A stretch of 64,000 bases of DNA from Glomus cerebriforme (GCA_003550305.1 QKYT01000075.1:44570-108569); one strand, 5' to 3'; shown: positions 9,798-22,451, counted from the first letter of the stretch. Numbers and translations are program-made. Notes: generated by a model not told the origin, from the letters alone.

Positions 9798-11149
9798 TAT
9801 ATGCATAATTTATAATTATTTACCTATAATTAGAAAAATTAATTAATTTAAAAATATAATTTACTATTTAAAATTTCAAATATATTATTTATTTTGTTTA
9901 ATTAAATTTTTTAAATTTTATTTATTATAATTTAGTCAATTTAAAATTATTAATAAAAATATATTATTATATAAAGGTATATAAAATTTAAATCTTAAAT
10001 AAATATATTTGAGGAATACTAATATTATGCAAGATGTATAAAATATATCTGATGTATAGAATTTTTAATATACATCAGAATTAAAATTTATTACTAAGTT
10101 TTTTTAAGTAATTAAACTTTTCTATAGTTATATCATTCACATGAATATATATTATACTCATTTTTTTTTCACATTTCTTTTTTCTCATCTTCTTTCACTC
10201 TTTCTTATCTTTTTGTTTTTTTTTATTTCTTTTTTCTCTTTCATTTTTTTATTTTTTTTTATTTCTACTTATTATTATAAGTAATTAGTAATTCTGAGTT
10301 TACTTATTTCTAGTATTGATTATAAATGCCATTCAAATTATTTTGGGATATCATAAATATAATTTGGAATGTACAAATTTATTTAATTTATATGTAATTT
10401 ATTAAGTAAAGTGCTAAAATAATTTGGGTTTTACCATATGCCCAAATTGATTTTGGGATTTGAGTAACATCTATAATATTGATTTCAATAATGAGTTTTT
10501 TAATGATAAATTTTTTGAAAATATTTCAAAAGATAGTAATTTTAGTAATAATAAAATTTTAGAAAGTGCTTTTTCTAATACAGAGTTGAATACTCAAACT
10601 TTGAAACAAAGTTGGTTTAACTTTTCTTATTTAAAAAGCTGCATTTGTATATATTTAAAATTAAACACATTAGTAAGGTATTTATATTTGTAAAGAATAA
10701 TCAGAAAAAATTTAAAATAAGCAAAGAAAATAAATACTACTACCATTCACCTGTTGACTACATCAACAGTTTAATATTTATAGCTTATAAAATAAAGATT
10801 TAATTATATATATAATAATAAATTTAAATATATTTTATAATAAAAAATTTTTATTGAAAAATTTCTGGATATATATTATGAGTATAATTAATTAAATTTG
10901 TATTATCTCCTAAATAAAAATTTTTAAATTTTTTTTTGATGTTAATTGTCCATGAAAAAATACAACCCAATTTAATAACTATCTTTTTTTTAAAAAAATT
11001 TCAGGTTAGTGGATTGATTTTCTTTTCCTTTTTAAGTAGAGTTCTTTTCTTACTTATTTTCTCTTCTTTCTTCTAAAATAATAATATTATTTATAGTTTT
11101 ATAAATTANAAATAAAAAAAAAATTAAAAATAAAATATAAAAAATTAAA
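9798..11149. other. A/T-rich DNA, no supported gene
   Basis: Mostly poly-A/T and short-period A/T words. A 77-codon frame at 10460-10693 (asparagine and phenylalanine rich, non-ATG start) has the look of the N-terminal region of a Rhizophagus transposon protein but cannot be assigned. A single undetermined base lies at 11109. Confidence 0.5.
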
Positions 11150-12130
11150 ATTAAAATTAAATAAAAATTAAAAAATATAATAATAAAAATTAAATAAAAT
11201 AATAATAAAAATTAAATAAAATAATAATAAAAATTAAATAAAATAATAATAAAAATTAAATAAAATAATAANNNNNNNNNNNNNNNNNNNNNNNNNNNNN
11301 NNNNNNNNNNNNNNNNNNNNNNNNNNNNNNNNNNNNNNNNNNNNNNNNNNNNNNNNNNNNNNNNNNNNNNNNNNNNNNNNNNNNNNNNNNNNNNNNNNNN
11401 NNNNNNNNNNNNNNNNNNNNNNNNNNNNNNNNNNNNNNNNNNNNNNNNNNNNNNNNNNNNNNNNNNNNNNNNNNNNNNNNNNNNNNNNNNNNNNNNNNNN
11501 NNNNNNNNNNNNNNNNNNNNNNNNNNNNNNNNNNNNNNNNNNNNNNNNNNNNNNNNNNNNNNNNNNNNNNNNNNNNNNNNNNNNNNNNNNNNNNNNNNNN
11601 NNNNNNNNNNNNNNNNNNNNNNNNNNNNNNNNNNNNNNNNNNNNNNNNNNNNNNNNNNNNNNNNNNNNNNNNNNNNNNNNNNNNNNNNNNNNNNNNNNNN
11701 NNNNNNNNNNNNNNNNNNNNNNNNNNNNNNNNNNNNNNNNNNNNNNNNNNNNNNNNNNNNNNNNNNNNNNNNNNNNNNNNNNNNNNNNNNNNNNNNNNNN
11801 NNNNNNNNNNNNNNNNNNNNNNNNNNNNNNNNNNNNNNNNNNNNNNNNNNNNNNNNNNNNNNNNNNNNNNNNNNNNNNNNNNNNNNNNNNNNNNNNNNNN
11901 NNNNNNNNNNNNNNNNNNNNNNNNNNNNNNNNNNNNNNNNNNNNNNNNNNNNNNNNNNNNNNNNNNNNNNNNNNNNNNNNNNNNNNNNNNNNNNNNNNNN
12001 NNNNNNNNNNNNNNNNNNNNNNNNNNNNNNNNNNNNNNNNNNNNNNNNNNNAAATAAAATAATAATAAAAATTAAATAAAATAATAATAAAAATTAAATA
12101 AAATAATAATAAAAATTAAATAAAATAAAA
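11150..12130. repeat. 22-bp A/T minisatellite with assembly gap
   Basis: Tandem copies of a 22-bp unit, AAATAAAATAATAATAAAAA followed by TT, occupy both sides of an N run at 11272-12051. The identical unit and phase on both flanks show that the gap lies inside the array, so 780 may be only an estimated length. Confidence 0.9.
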
Positions 12131-12329
12131 AATAAATAATTGATATGTAATTTGTTATTTTGATATATCATTATATTATACAATTGTAACTAATGTAACT
12201 ATTACACAGGTTACATATGTTATATACTGCAGTTACACAATTGTAAATATATGGTTATTTATGTAGATAATCTAAACATAATGCCCATGTGATTGCAGTG
12301 TTTTTAAATAATAAGATTATGCGTTATAA

Positions 12330-14570
12330 AGGAATTTAAATAACAGTTTAAAAAAAAGAAAAAGTAAACCATCTAAAATACAACATACCAATTGCAAATA
12401 GTATATTAATCTAGTCAAAAATAATGAAAATTCTATTATTTTTGTTACTACACTATTTGATGAACATTTTGGACATGATTTAAACTCTTTACATATTCTT
12501 TTGAAATAAATAAAACCTTTACAAAGCCTATACTTGATGATATTAAATGGATATATACATGTAATCATTTAAAATTACTACAAATAAAATGTATATTAAG
12601 AGTAAAATATAATAAGAAAGTTTACAATCAGGACTTTTATAGAGTAATTAATAAATACAGCATACCAAATTTTATTAATTGAATGATAATATTTTATGAT
12701 TTTTTGAATATCTTGAAAAGTATAAAGAAGATAATCCAAATTGAATAATTTATAAAGATTAGGATTATAAAATAAATACTTTAACAAAAATCTTCTAAAT
12801 GAGTCCTGAGCAATTAAAAGCTTAATATTAATATAATGATGTAATTCTTAATAATAATCTTTAAAAACAAATTACTATAAAATGTCACTTTTTTTTTTGT
12901 GATTATTAATAACAATCTAAAATTACACATTATAGCTTAAGTATTGATAGATTGTAAAACTAAAGTTGCATATTCTTGAGTTTTACAATACAAATTAAAT
13001 GCAATAGAAATTGCTTTGAAAGTATTTATAACAGATGCTGATTCTAGTATGAATATTGCTATTTGATTAAAATATTCATCTATCTTTTCTATATTATATT
13101 GTATTTAGCACATTGGATAAAATTTACTTTTATGACTTAAATCTAAGCTTGGTGGGTCATTTAAGAAATTTAAAAAAGATTTCTACCAATACTAAAATAG
13201 CTTAATTCAAGAAATATTTGAATAATAATAATCAAATTTACTGATAAAATATCAAAATGCTACCAATTATCTTGAAAAATATCTTTATTCATCTAAGACT
13301 TCTTGGATACATATATTTAGCATTAATATTTTTATGATAGATATGCAAATAATATCATATTGTAAATCTGTTAATACTACTTTTAAGTGGCTTTTATATA
13401 ACTCAAATAATTTACTTATTGATATATTTTTAGCAGTTAAAAAATAATTAAAAGAAGAATAAATAATAAAAATTATGCAAGTTGAAAAAATACTCTTTTA
13501 TTTACACAATCTACTACTATTGCTTCAAATACTTTTACTAAAGTAATTGATAAACTTAAAGCATTTACTACTTTGCCAATTCAAAAGATTATTTATAAAG
13601 AAATGGAATTGGCATTTAATTATGATATAAAAGTATTAGAATAGAATTATATTAACAATAAAACCTCTTAAGTAAGGAGTGCTATTTTTTTTTATGAAAA
13701 ATACATCAAATTAGAAACATATTTTCTGATTAAATTTTGTATTTTTAGAATTGGATATTTACTAGTGATTTTATTGAAAATCAAAATATCTGACAAATTA
13801 CAAATTTTTAGAAATATGTAATTAAGAATCTATTAATAGTATTTGGAAAATCTATTATTTGAATTCTTTTAAAATACATCATATAGTTATTTTATTAAAT
13901 GATAAAACATATAAGTATTCATGTTTATCTTTAATAACTTGTAGTATTATTATTTGTAGGTATTACTTTAGTATAATGTTATAAATATTAGAAGCTCAAT
14001 TTCATATAAGTTTTATCAATTCGCATTGGTTTATTTCAAATTGTTCAGACTTATGAAGTCAATCCTTTATTCTACTTCAAAATTTACATTAGAATTAGAA
14101 ATTCCATTTTTAGAACCTGATAATATTTCTGATTTCCTTAATTCAACAAATATTTCTAATTCAAGTCATAACAATCCATATAGTTCTTTAAGCAAACAAT
14201 GTTTATGTTATATAAACATACAAGGATTAGTTAAACAAGCTAATCAAATTGCTTGCAAATCTTGTAATGAAAGTTTTATTAATTTGCTTCAAGAATATAT
14301 TAATAATAAGAATCACAAAGCTTTGGATAATCAACCTAATTTAGACTTTACAGTTGATCAAGAAAATGTTGATCAATTAGAAATCCTTTGATTAGACATC
14401 CTAAAGAAAGACCAGCAGAATCACAAGATTTAGAGGATCTTTAGAAACCTCAAATAGATCCAATGCTATTGATAATAGAATTCAGAATAGATGCAGTTTA
14501 TGTAATAACGTGGGTCGTAATTTGTGCAACATGTTCATTAAATTCTAATCAGAAAAAAAGGAGACAAGAG
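12330..14570 (+). pseudogene. decayed MULE-type (FAR1-like) transposase
   Basis: Fragments in order on the plus strand are an N-terminal DNA-binding-like part near 12380-12560 (FVTTLFDEHFGHDLNSLHIL), the transposase core near 12960-13330 (VFITDADSSMNIAI, then LYCI-HIG-NL, then LKSKLGGSFKKFKKDFYQY and LEKYLYSSKTSWIHIF), a C-terminal helix region around 13350-13640 (NTTFKWLLYNSNNLLIDIFLA, LKAFTTLPIQKI), and an open stretch 14026-14391 followed by a zinc-knuckle-like CSLCNNVGRNLCNMF near 14490-14535. This is the usual order of MULE/FAR1-type transposases known from Rhizophagus. Many stops make it inactive. No terminal repeats were identified. Confidence 0.55.
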
Positions 14571-14813
14571 TAATGGTGGATAATAGTTATGAAGTTATGG
14601 CTCCCTTCAGTCGCCGGCATTATTAAAAGCTCACTTATATTGAATTGAATTTTTTTTACATGCGTTGCATTTTTCCTTTATTTTATTGTATTTCAATTTT
14701 CTCTATATAATTATATATATTAAAAGGGATGCACACGAAAATTTAATATGCATTGCTTTATTTTTAAAAAAATTTTATTTAAATTTTTAAACCATGCGCA
14801 GAATTTTCAAATT

Positions 14814-14841
14814 GTGCACCCTGCATTTTGCGCGGGTGCAC
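14814..14841. other. short G/C-rich hairpin
   Basis: GTGCACCC at 14814-14821 pairs with GGGTGCAC at 14834-14841 across a 12-base loop, an 8-bp perfect stem in otherwise A/T-rich DNA. It is followed by A and C homopolymers. It could be a MITE end or a terminator-like fold; nothing decides between them. Confidence 0.4.
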
Positions 14842-15255
14842 AGAAAAAAAACCCCCCATATATTTGATATTAATCATATTAAAATTTAATAAATTTTTCT
14901 TAAAATATATATCCTTTTAACCTGCTTTACAATTTACTATTCAATTAACATTGTGCTACATAATAATCTACAAATATCAGTACATACTGTACATACGTAA
15001 CCTTATCTGTTATTGGATTTTAACTATTTTGATCTACATTATCTAAAAAAAACATGACCTTAAGAAACTTAAATTTCGGAGGTGATTATTTTCTTTTTAT
15101 GTCAAAATTTTTCGTGATAGGAAACAAATATGATGACTCATTATGACTTTGGCTAAAGATTTTTTTTTGACTCACGTTCCGAAAATTCCCTATTTGTCAT
15201 AATATTATAAATAAAAGAAGAATTCTATAAACTATTTTTTTTTTAAAATTTTAAT

Positions 15256-15567
15256 ATGAGCTTACAAATCAACCATAATTATCAACAATTATTTGAGGTG
15301 TTAAATGCAAACAGAACGTTGGTTTTTCCTCCGCCGATTATGGATCCCAATATTATGGTCGAACTTTTAAATAATGGACGAAACATCATGAATAGAAGAA
15401 GTTTTAATGGATGTAGACTTTTACGATATTTTGTTTCATTACAAGGTCAAGATGTCGGTCAAATTGTAATCGGTTTAGTAACTAGTCATTTGTGGAAAAA
15501 TGCAACTTTGAATGAGAAAGCCGATTATAAAAATTTGGCCGATCAAGTGAAGCAAATCATCCGTTAA
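15256..15567 (+). CDS. HMG-box protein, MATA-HMG type
   Basis: An uninterrupted 103-aa gene starting at the ATG at 15256, the first in frame after an A/T-rich leader. After about 20 residues the sequence PPPIMDPNIMVELLNNG leads into NRRSFNGCRLLRYFVSLQG and ends with HLWKNATLNEKADYKNLADQ. These match the three-helix HMG-box pattern of fungal MATA-HMG proteins: hydrophobic helix 1 residues, the helix 3 tryptophan followed by K..Y..LA. Such boxes bind and bend DNA in the nucleus. Arbuscular mycorrhizal fungi carry large families of these small genes, and the role of most is unknown. The box is divergent: the usual N-A-F/Y-M-I/L-F-R in helix 1 reads GCRLLRYFV here. It ends shortly after the box, without a long C-terminal region. 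Confidence 0.65.
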   Translation: MSLQINHNYQQLFEVLNANRTLVFPPPIMDPNIMVELLNNGRNIMNRRSFNGCRLLRYFVSLQGQDVGQIVIGLVTSHLWKNATLNEKADYKNLADQVKQIIR

Positions 15568-16733
15568 AAATTTTTCGTAATTTTTTTTTTCTATAATTAT
15601 TTAAACCATCAAAATATGTATAAGTCATATAAGTTATTTAAGAATTTCTTTTTCAAAAAATTTTTTGTATAAAAAAAAAATACATGATTATGGGGGTTTT
15701 CATAAGTTTTTTATAAGTTTTTCATTTATGATAAATCGGCAAATGAATCTGAATATGTACAATTTTTTTTTTTAAATTTTCGATTTGAATAAAATGATGG
15801 AAAAAATTGGCACTAATATACATTTTTTTATTATTAATGGTGGAAATTTATACTAAACATAAATAAAATAAATAATGTAAGCAATACAGTATGAAAATAA
15901 TTTCTTTAATGTAATCTTACCGAGGTTTAAAGATTACCCTTTAAAGATTATCCGAATATCCAATTAGTTTCGCAGGGAAAGACCGAATTCTTACAAATAA
16001 TTGATTAATCCCTTTTAAGTTTCACAAATTTGATTAATTAAGATATAAGGCCATCAGAAAAAAAAAAGCTCATTATGACTCAGTTGAGATCATATTCCGA
16101 CGGGTTATAATGTAAATCAACAGGTTTTATCTGCCAAATATATTCACAATTGACTTAGTACAAGAGTGCACCTTGAACCCACGGGATCTGGCCGGCATTA
16201 TGGACACTTGGCCGGCTTTTGACTTTTATATAATAGATACAACTAAGTATGGGTTATAATTGTTTATTGTTATTATCTTGACAAATGTATAATAAATTTC
16301 TGTCGGTGTTAATTCTATTTGAGGAAACTTTTCTTCAACAGCTGATATTTGTTCAAAGAATGAGCATTCGGTTTATTTCTTGCAAAATTACGATTTTTGC
16401 CTGATCTGTAAATAATTATAAGATTGAATTTCCGGCAATCATCATGTAAAGTTATTATTAGACTTAGTCTATAACTGGCAAAAATCACTTTCCTCAATAG
16501 TATAACGTGAAGATGCTATTGTATTTTAATCCTCTTCTCTTAAAATATTATTTAAAATTATGGCGTTTTTTACGTAATTATACATTTAGAAACTTAACAT
16601 CATTTAAATAACTTGAATAACTTGAATTCACATGTACCTTCGTCGTACATGCATTCACGCCCACTTTCAACGATAAAACACTAATAATACAAAGAATTTT
16701 TTGTCTCCGTCTTTCTCTTTGGAGACAAAAAAA
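15568..16733. other. intergenic DNA
   Basis: No supported gene. Contains T and A runs after the HMG-box gene, a short direct repeat TTTAAAGATTA at about 15927 and 15940, and TGGCCGGC twice near 16190-16215. The last 100 bp before kinase A are the likely promoter and leader. Confidence 0.5.
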
Positions 16734-17972
16734 ATGACACAACTCAATCATGAAAAATTTTTAAAAATTCTTGCAAGACTTTTGAAAAATATATCTTGTG
16801 GGAATAACCAAATTGATGAAATCATAAAAGCATCACAACGTAATTCAATCGACGATGATGATTTCCTTGAATGGATCGAATTTGATAAATTAATGAATTT
16901 TAAATATATTTCAAGAGGAGGAATTGGGGAAATATATTCCGCTATCTGGAAAGATGGTCCACCAAAGAGTGTTGATATATTCGATAGGTTATATAATAGA
17001 GAGGGAAAATGTATCATCGTTGTTAAATATTTTAAAAATAATAAAGAATTTTTTAATGAGGTGCGTATAAAAATAATTTTTTTTTTTTTTAAAAAAAAAA
17101 GTAATTAAATTATATTTTTTATTATATTTTTTATATTAGTTGATAAAAATTTACAAGATGATTGTAGCTTGTTCAAGAGCTTCTGGGTAAGTATTTGTGA
17201 TTTTTTTTTTTTAGTTAAATTTAAAATTTAAAATTTAAAATTTTTTCAATTTCATTTTCATAGATTAGAAAATCTTACTCGTATCTATGGAGTAACAAGA
17301 AATGATGAAAATGAAAATTATGGAATTGTTATGAAATATTTAAATAGTGGAAGTCTTGAAAAGTATTTAGAAGATAACTGGGAAATTATAACTTGGAAAA
17401 AAAAATTAGGAATTCTTAAAGACACGGCACATGGTTTGTTAAAATTACATGATGCAGGATTAATTCATGGAGATTTACATACAAGAAATATAATGATTTC
17501 AACAAATCTTTACGATCAACATCCTACAGGATATATAGGAGATTTCGGATTATGTAGAACAGATGAAAGTATTGATTCAAAACAATTAAGAAACGTAATT
17601 CCATATATGGCTCCCGAATTATTGTCGGGTGAAAAATATACTAAAAAAGCGGATATCTATAGTTTTGGATTAATAATGTATCAAGTAGCTACCAATACAA
17701 GACCAGATCGTTATAGACATTATAAGCGTGACTTAGCAAATGATATTCTAAATGGTCGTCGACCTGGATTTGTCAGAGATTTAATGCCTCGATGTTATGA
17801 AAATTTGATGAGAAATTGTTGGAATAATGAAAAAAGAAGTCGTCCTAAAACTGAAACTCTTTATGCAAAATTTTGTGAATGGGAAGAAAATTATTATGAA
17901 TTGAATTCCCCCTTTAAAAATTTTAGGCTTCAAAGAATTGAACCTTCTGGTTATTGTAATGGTTATGTATGA
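16734..17972 (+). CDS. TKL-like protein kinase A
   Basis: Exons 16734-17060, 17140-17186 and 17264-17972 join in frame to 360 aa. The ATG at 16734 is the first methionine in frame; an upstream extension has no ATG. Kinase motifs in order: glycine loop RGGIGEIYSA (61-70), ATP-site lysine K98 in IIVVKYF, catalytic loop LIHGDLHTRNIM with D195 and N200, DFG at 218-220, APE at 241-243, and the D-I-Y-S-F-G helix at 255-260. HGDLH in the catalytic loop is typical of TKL-like kinases. The loop has G-G-I-G where G-x-G-x-F-G is usual, so F is replaced by I. All catalytic residues are present, so activity is likely; the substrate is unknown. No membrane segment or extra domain is visible. Kinase B at 22452 is a paralogue with introns at the same places. 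Confidence 0.9.
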
Positions 17973-18279
17973 AATTATTTTCTATATATAATATATATCA
18001 GTATTTTTTTTTTTATTTTTTATTATATTCAGTTACACAATAAATTGTATAAACTTTCTGAAATTCTGTAAATAAATTGTAATGATTCATTATACAGTAT
18101 ATAATTATTCGATCGTCCTTATAATTATTATTGTCTCTGTAATTATATTCATCAATTTAATGTCATTGGATAAGGATATTCCAATTTTTTGCCGATTTAT
18201 TAACTTCTCTCGATTCCTCCTCTTCTTCCAACAATTTCTTATTTCTACTTCATAATTTTCACTTTTAAAAATTAGAAAC

Positions 18280-19203
18280 ATGACAATTCGTAAACGTAAT
18301 ACCGATACAGAAAAGAATGTCAAAATTCTTAATATTAAACGATCAGATTATCTTTCTTATGATGATTTAAAATCCATGAGAAAAAAAGTTAAAGAGTTAA
18401 CTACGTTAGATTACGAAAATGAAGGAACAAATCCAATCAACATTACTGACACAACAGAAGATTTCACGCAAGACCTAAAAGATTTCGAAGAAAATTATTC
18501 AGGAGTAATTTCTATCGCCACATTATTTTGTACTATTAATAAATTATTTGAGGATGTTGGATGGAAATTCTCTAATTATAATAAATTAGATGGTAGTAAA
18601 TGTGAATTGACAAATCTTATTACTAAACAAAAGTTTAGAATTAATATATCATTTGATGAAGGTTATGAAGCTGATATTAAAGAAAGTAGAATGAAGAAGA
18701 AAAATGAAAAACCAAAATATTTTCATGTTTACGATAATGAAGAATCAAGAAAGTTGTACATGATTAACGATGAAGATTATACAGAAAAAAATAAGAAAGT
18801 TGTTGATTTGGATAAAAATGTGAATAATGTAGAGATTATTAACGGAGTTCATGAATCATCTCGTATTGATGGAAAATTACAAGCTTATTCAGCCGCAAGA
18901 ACAAGAATCAAAAGAAATTTACCCGGTCTTCAAGAAGAAATTTATATAATTCTTGAAAATGTTAGCAATGAAATAAAAAATAAAGTAGCGCATTTTGATG
19001 ATCCTTTCTCCTTGTTGAAAACGAAAGAAAAATCTGATGGTAATAAAGATCAAGAATATTTAATGAGGGAATATGAAAAAATTGAAATGAATAGCTGTCG
19101 TTTCGTATTAGTTGAAGGAATCAACAGTGTTAAAAGTGGCGAGTTTAAATCAAAGAAATCAATTGGAACAGATAATATTGATGAAATGGTTATTGATGAA
19201 TAG
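18280..19203 (+). CDS. hypothetical protein, 307 aa, single exon
   Basis: An uninterrupted frame from the ATG at 18280 to the stop at 19201-19203. The protein is hydrophilic and strongly charged, rich in K, E and D, with no membrane segment or signal peptide. A more structured part at about 82-120 reads IATLFCTINKLFEDVGWKF, and a second near 205-235 reads RIKRNLPGLQEEIYIILEN. The N-terminus (MTIRKRNTDTEKNVKI) is basic. The length and regular codon use argue for a real gene. I recognise no family; it may be restricted to these fungi. It sits between kinase A and the CorA-type transporter on the same strand, with no sign of functional linkage. Confidence 0.7.
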   Translation: MTIRKRNTDTEKNVKILNIKRSDYLSYDDLKSMRKKVKELTTLDYENEGTNPINITDTTEDFTQDLKDFEENYSGVISIATLFCTINKLFEDVGWKFSNYNKLDGSKCELTNLITKQKFRINISFDEGYEADIKESRMKKKNEKPKYFHVYDNEESRKLYMINDEDYTEKNKKVVDLDKNVNNVEIINGVHESSRIDGKLQAYSAARTRIKRNLPGLQEEIYIILENVSNEIKNKVAHFDDPFSLLKTKEKSDGNKDQEYLMREYEKIEMNSCRFVLVEGINSVKSGEFKSKKSIGTDNIDEMVIDE

Positions 19204-19597
19204 TTTAAAATTAGTTTCTTGCTTTCTTGCTTTTATTAGCTATAAAATATAAAATATTAGTGTATATGAAAAATTCATCCAATTTCCAATTTTTAGCTTC
19301 ATTCTTTTTCTGGTAAATAATGCTAGCTTGCGCCTGAAGGCAAATTCTATAAATATTATGTACCACTAATGTAATTGTGTTATTTTCTTGGCATTTTAGT
19401 ACTGTATAACATCAGTTATGCACAAAAGTCGAATTTATTTGCTCCCGTTCTGTATATGTATGTATATCAATTAATTATTTTGGCAGGAATATGTGTGACA
19501 ATCATTAAATATTTCTCTTATAAAACTACACAAATTTGAAATAAAAAGAAACACTTTACAAAAATACTTTTTAAAAAATTTTTTAAAGGAAAAAATT

Positions 19598-22069
19598 ATG
19601 AGTAAAGAAAAAGAACAAAGTGATCATAAAAATGTTCCCACTGAAATAGTAATTGAACAAAATAATCAAAAAAAAAGTATATTTGAAGATAATGCTAGTG
19701 ATACTAGTAGTATAAGAGGAAGAGAAAGATTTAAAGCTATAACTAAAAAAGTAATTGCTGTTCAACGTCTTCTTTCAGGTATGGTTATTAAACATTTCTT
19801 TCTTTAAAACTCGATTCTTCCGCCGATATTGTAAAGAAAAATTTGTTTACATTTTTAATTCTCTTTTTTTTTTCCTTCGTAGCTGACAAACTTTTTTCGT
19901 CTGAACAAGACCCGGGAATTGATCCCAAATCTGCTGTTGATTATGATATTCATGTAAGTCAATTTAAATTCAATATGTCCTCTCATTTATTTAAGCTTGA
20001 ACAACAATTAATTCAATTAATTGCACAATCAAATATTGTAGTCTCGATGTAAAATTTTTTGTATAGATTATAATGAGAATACTGCATTAAAACCTCAAGA
20101 ATTAACAAATAAATCACTAGAAGATTTTCTTAAAAAAGAACGTCCTTCAGAAAGTAAAGTGCGATGGATTAATGTTGATGGAATTTCTTGGGACGTTATT
20201 AAAGCACTCTCAATTCATTATGGTATGTAAACGGTAACATTACTGCGGTGGATTATCATAGTAAAATCTCGAATTTTATTGGTTATTAATAAAAGTACCT
20301 GTCATACTTTATATTTTAGATTTACATCCGTTGGCTATTGAAGACAGTTTGCAGGGTGATCAACGTAAGAAACAAATAAAATATTACTGATGTCTAAATT
20401 GCGTAATTTACTGACTCTTTTGCTAATTCATTTCTTAGGAACGAAATTAGATCATTATCAAAATCATCTTTATATCTCATTATTACTTCATTCTCTGATT
20501 GATAAATGTGATGAGGATGAGAGCGACGATTCGGATTCAATTGAAAGATCGAAATGTCGTAAAGATTTATTACATCTTAATCATCGTGAGGATAGTAAAT
20601 ATTTGGAAGCTCATAGAATTCTCAGAAAACAAAAATTATATGTCACTGTCGAACAAGTTAGCATCTTCTTACTAGAAAATGGTTAGTTTTTTCCTTACAA
20701 ATTAGTTCTAGAATTTTCTGCTAGGTTAACTAATTTTATTATATACTTTCTACCTTAGATGTTCTTATTACCATATTCCAACATAGTGGATCATCTGTTT
20801 ATAAACCTATCCTTTCACGTATTAATCAAGCTAAAACTTTGTTAAGAACTGCTCAAGAAGCAAGTTTATTAATGGAAGCCGTAATTGATGGTATTGTAGA
20901 TTTGTAAGTTGCCGCGTTTTTTTTAAGAAAATCAATTACCTCAAATAATTTCTAAAAAAAAAATAATTTTGTTTATAGGGCTATCCCAATTAAGGATTCG
21001 TACCGACATCAGATAGCTGAGTTGGAGGGAAAGTTATTGATAAGACCAAAAATGGACTACACTCGTGGTAAGCCCTTGGTTAAACTATCATTACATTTGG
21101 TACTTTTAATTGATTTAAGTAAAAGAGTCTTTTATAATTTATTGGATAATTTATTATGCATTTCGTTTTCAGAGCTTCATATGATTTCCGGAGAGTTGAC
21201 TATTCTTAAAAGAACTTTAGGACCTGTTCAAGGTTTGGTTACTTTGTTGAGAGAACATGATGAGAAAAATCTGATTAGTCCATTGGCTAGAACTTACTTT
21301 ATGGACGTGTCGGTAAGTTTTACATTAAATATTTATGTTCTTTTCTATTAATATTTGGCATGAGATAATTAAATTTTTTTTTGATGGATAGGATCATTGT
21401 ATAGAAATCGTAGATGATCTAGACACTATGACTAAAATAACGGAAAATTTAGTTAATATGGTTCGTATTATTAATAATTTAATCAGTAATTAAAATTCAG
21501 ATTATGAAAATTAATAAACATCTTCAATCCTGCTTTAGATTTTCAATTTGATTGCTTATGAGGTATCGTGTTTGATAATATTATTTTATTAACTTTAATA
21601 TTCTTAAGATTAATCATTGATTTTTTTTTTAAAAAAAATTAGACGAATGAAAACATGAGAATAATTGCTATTTTTAGTATTGTTTTCTTACCGATGACTT
21701 TCATAGCAGGATGTACGTAGATGTTGAAGATCGTGAAATTATTTGTACATGATAATAAGCAACTTAACTTTGTTCTTTTCTTTCTTTTAGTTTTCGGTAT
21801 GAACTTCCATGAATTCCCTGAATTGGATTATTCGTTAAGGTATTTTATCTTGAACAAAAATCTTTGAAATAGGTGTTGTGGAGTTATTAACTAAAATTAT
21901 TGTCATTTACTACAATAGTTACTTTTGGTGGGTTACTGGAATTAGTACTACATTGATGCTTTTAGTAGGGACTTATTCACTATGGACCAAATGGGTTTCT
22001 AGATTTTTCAGGTATTTATCCAGGAAAAGACAAATCAATAATAGAATTAATAGATTTAAATCTTCTTAA
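19598..22069 (+). CDS. CorA-type Mg2+ transporter
   Basis: Thirteen exons join in frame to 485 aa: 19598-19778, 19883-19953, 20042-20222, 20320-20364, 20439-20681, 20759-20903, 20979-21067, 21173-21312, 21392-21460, 21539-21562, 21643-21712, 21791-21839, 21919-22069. CorA features are present: a soluble N-terminal part with VRWINVDGISWDVIKALS and LHPLAIEDSL, a long helical stalk, then TM1 at about 398-419 (IIAIFSIVFLPMTFIAGFF), the signature G-M-N at 422-424 with HEFPEL after it, and TM2 at about 437-458 (WWVTGISTTLMLLVG). CorA proteins form pentameric Mg2+ channels, and fungal forms act at the plasma membrane or vacuole. The exon of only 24 nt (21539-21562) is needed to keep the conserved IFNLIAYE. 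The intron after 21460 opens with GTTCGT. The last intron was chosen because a splice at 21872 would hit a stop. An acidic insert (DEDESDDSDS) precedes the stalk. Confidence 0.9.
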
Positions 22070-22451
22070 TTTAATGAGTTGGGTGGAAGGGAAAAATTAT
22101 TTAATAAATTTGTAAATGAAATAATTTAATTTTTTTTTATTTTAAATTTATTACGAGATAATATAATTTTTTGTTAAAAGAACTATAAAAAAAATAAATA
22201 AAATACTATGTAGTACGAAAAGAAAAATTTTTTTTTTTGTTTTGATGAACACGTAAACAAATTAGAGGGTCCCGTGAAATCATAATTCGCTAGTGACGTA
22301 AGTGATTGACAGGACACGATAAATATTTTGTTCAGGTGAACTGGTGAACTGATGATAATTATTTATCTTCTATTTCAAGTAGTTCCGGATTTTCTTTACT
22401 ATCAACAAATTTTTTGTATATAAACACCCTTTGTTTACAACAAAAGAAAAA

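Noticed and set aside
12317..12787. Two minus-strand frames of 83 and 63 codons
   Set aside because: The opposite strand carries the MULE remnant, and these frames have no recognisable content.
16701..16733. Upstream in-frame extension of kinase A
   Set aside because: No ATG in it; the first methionine codon is at 16734 and matches the position in kinase B.
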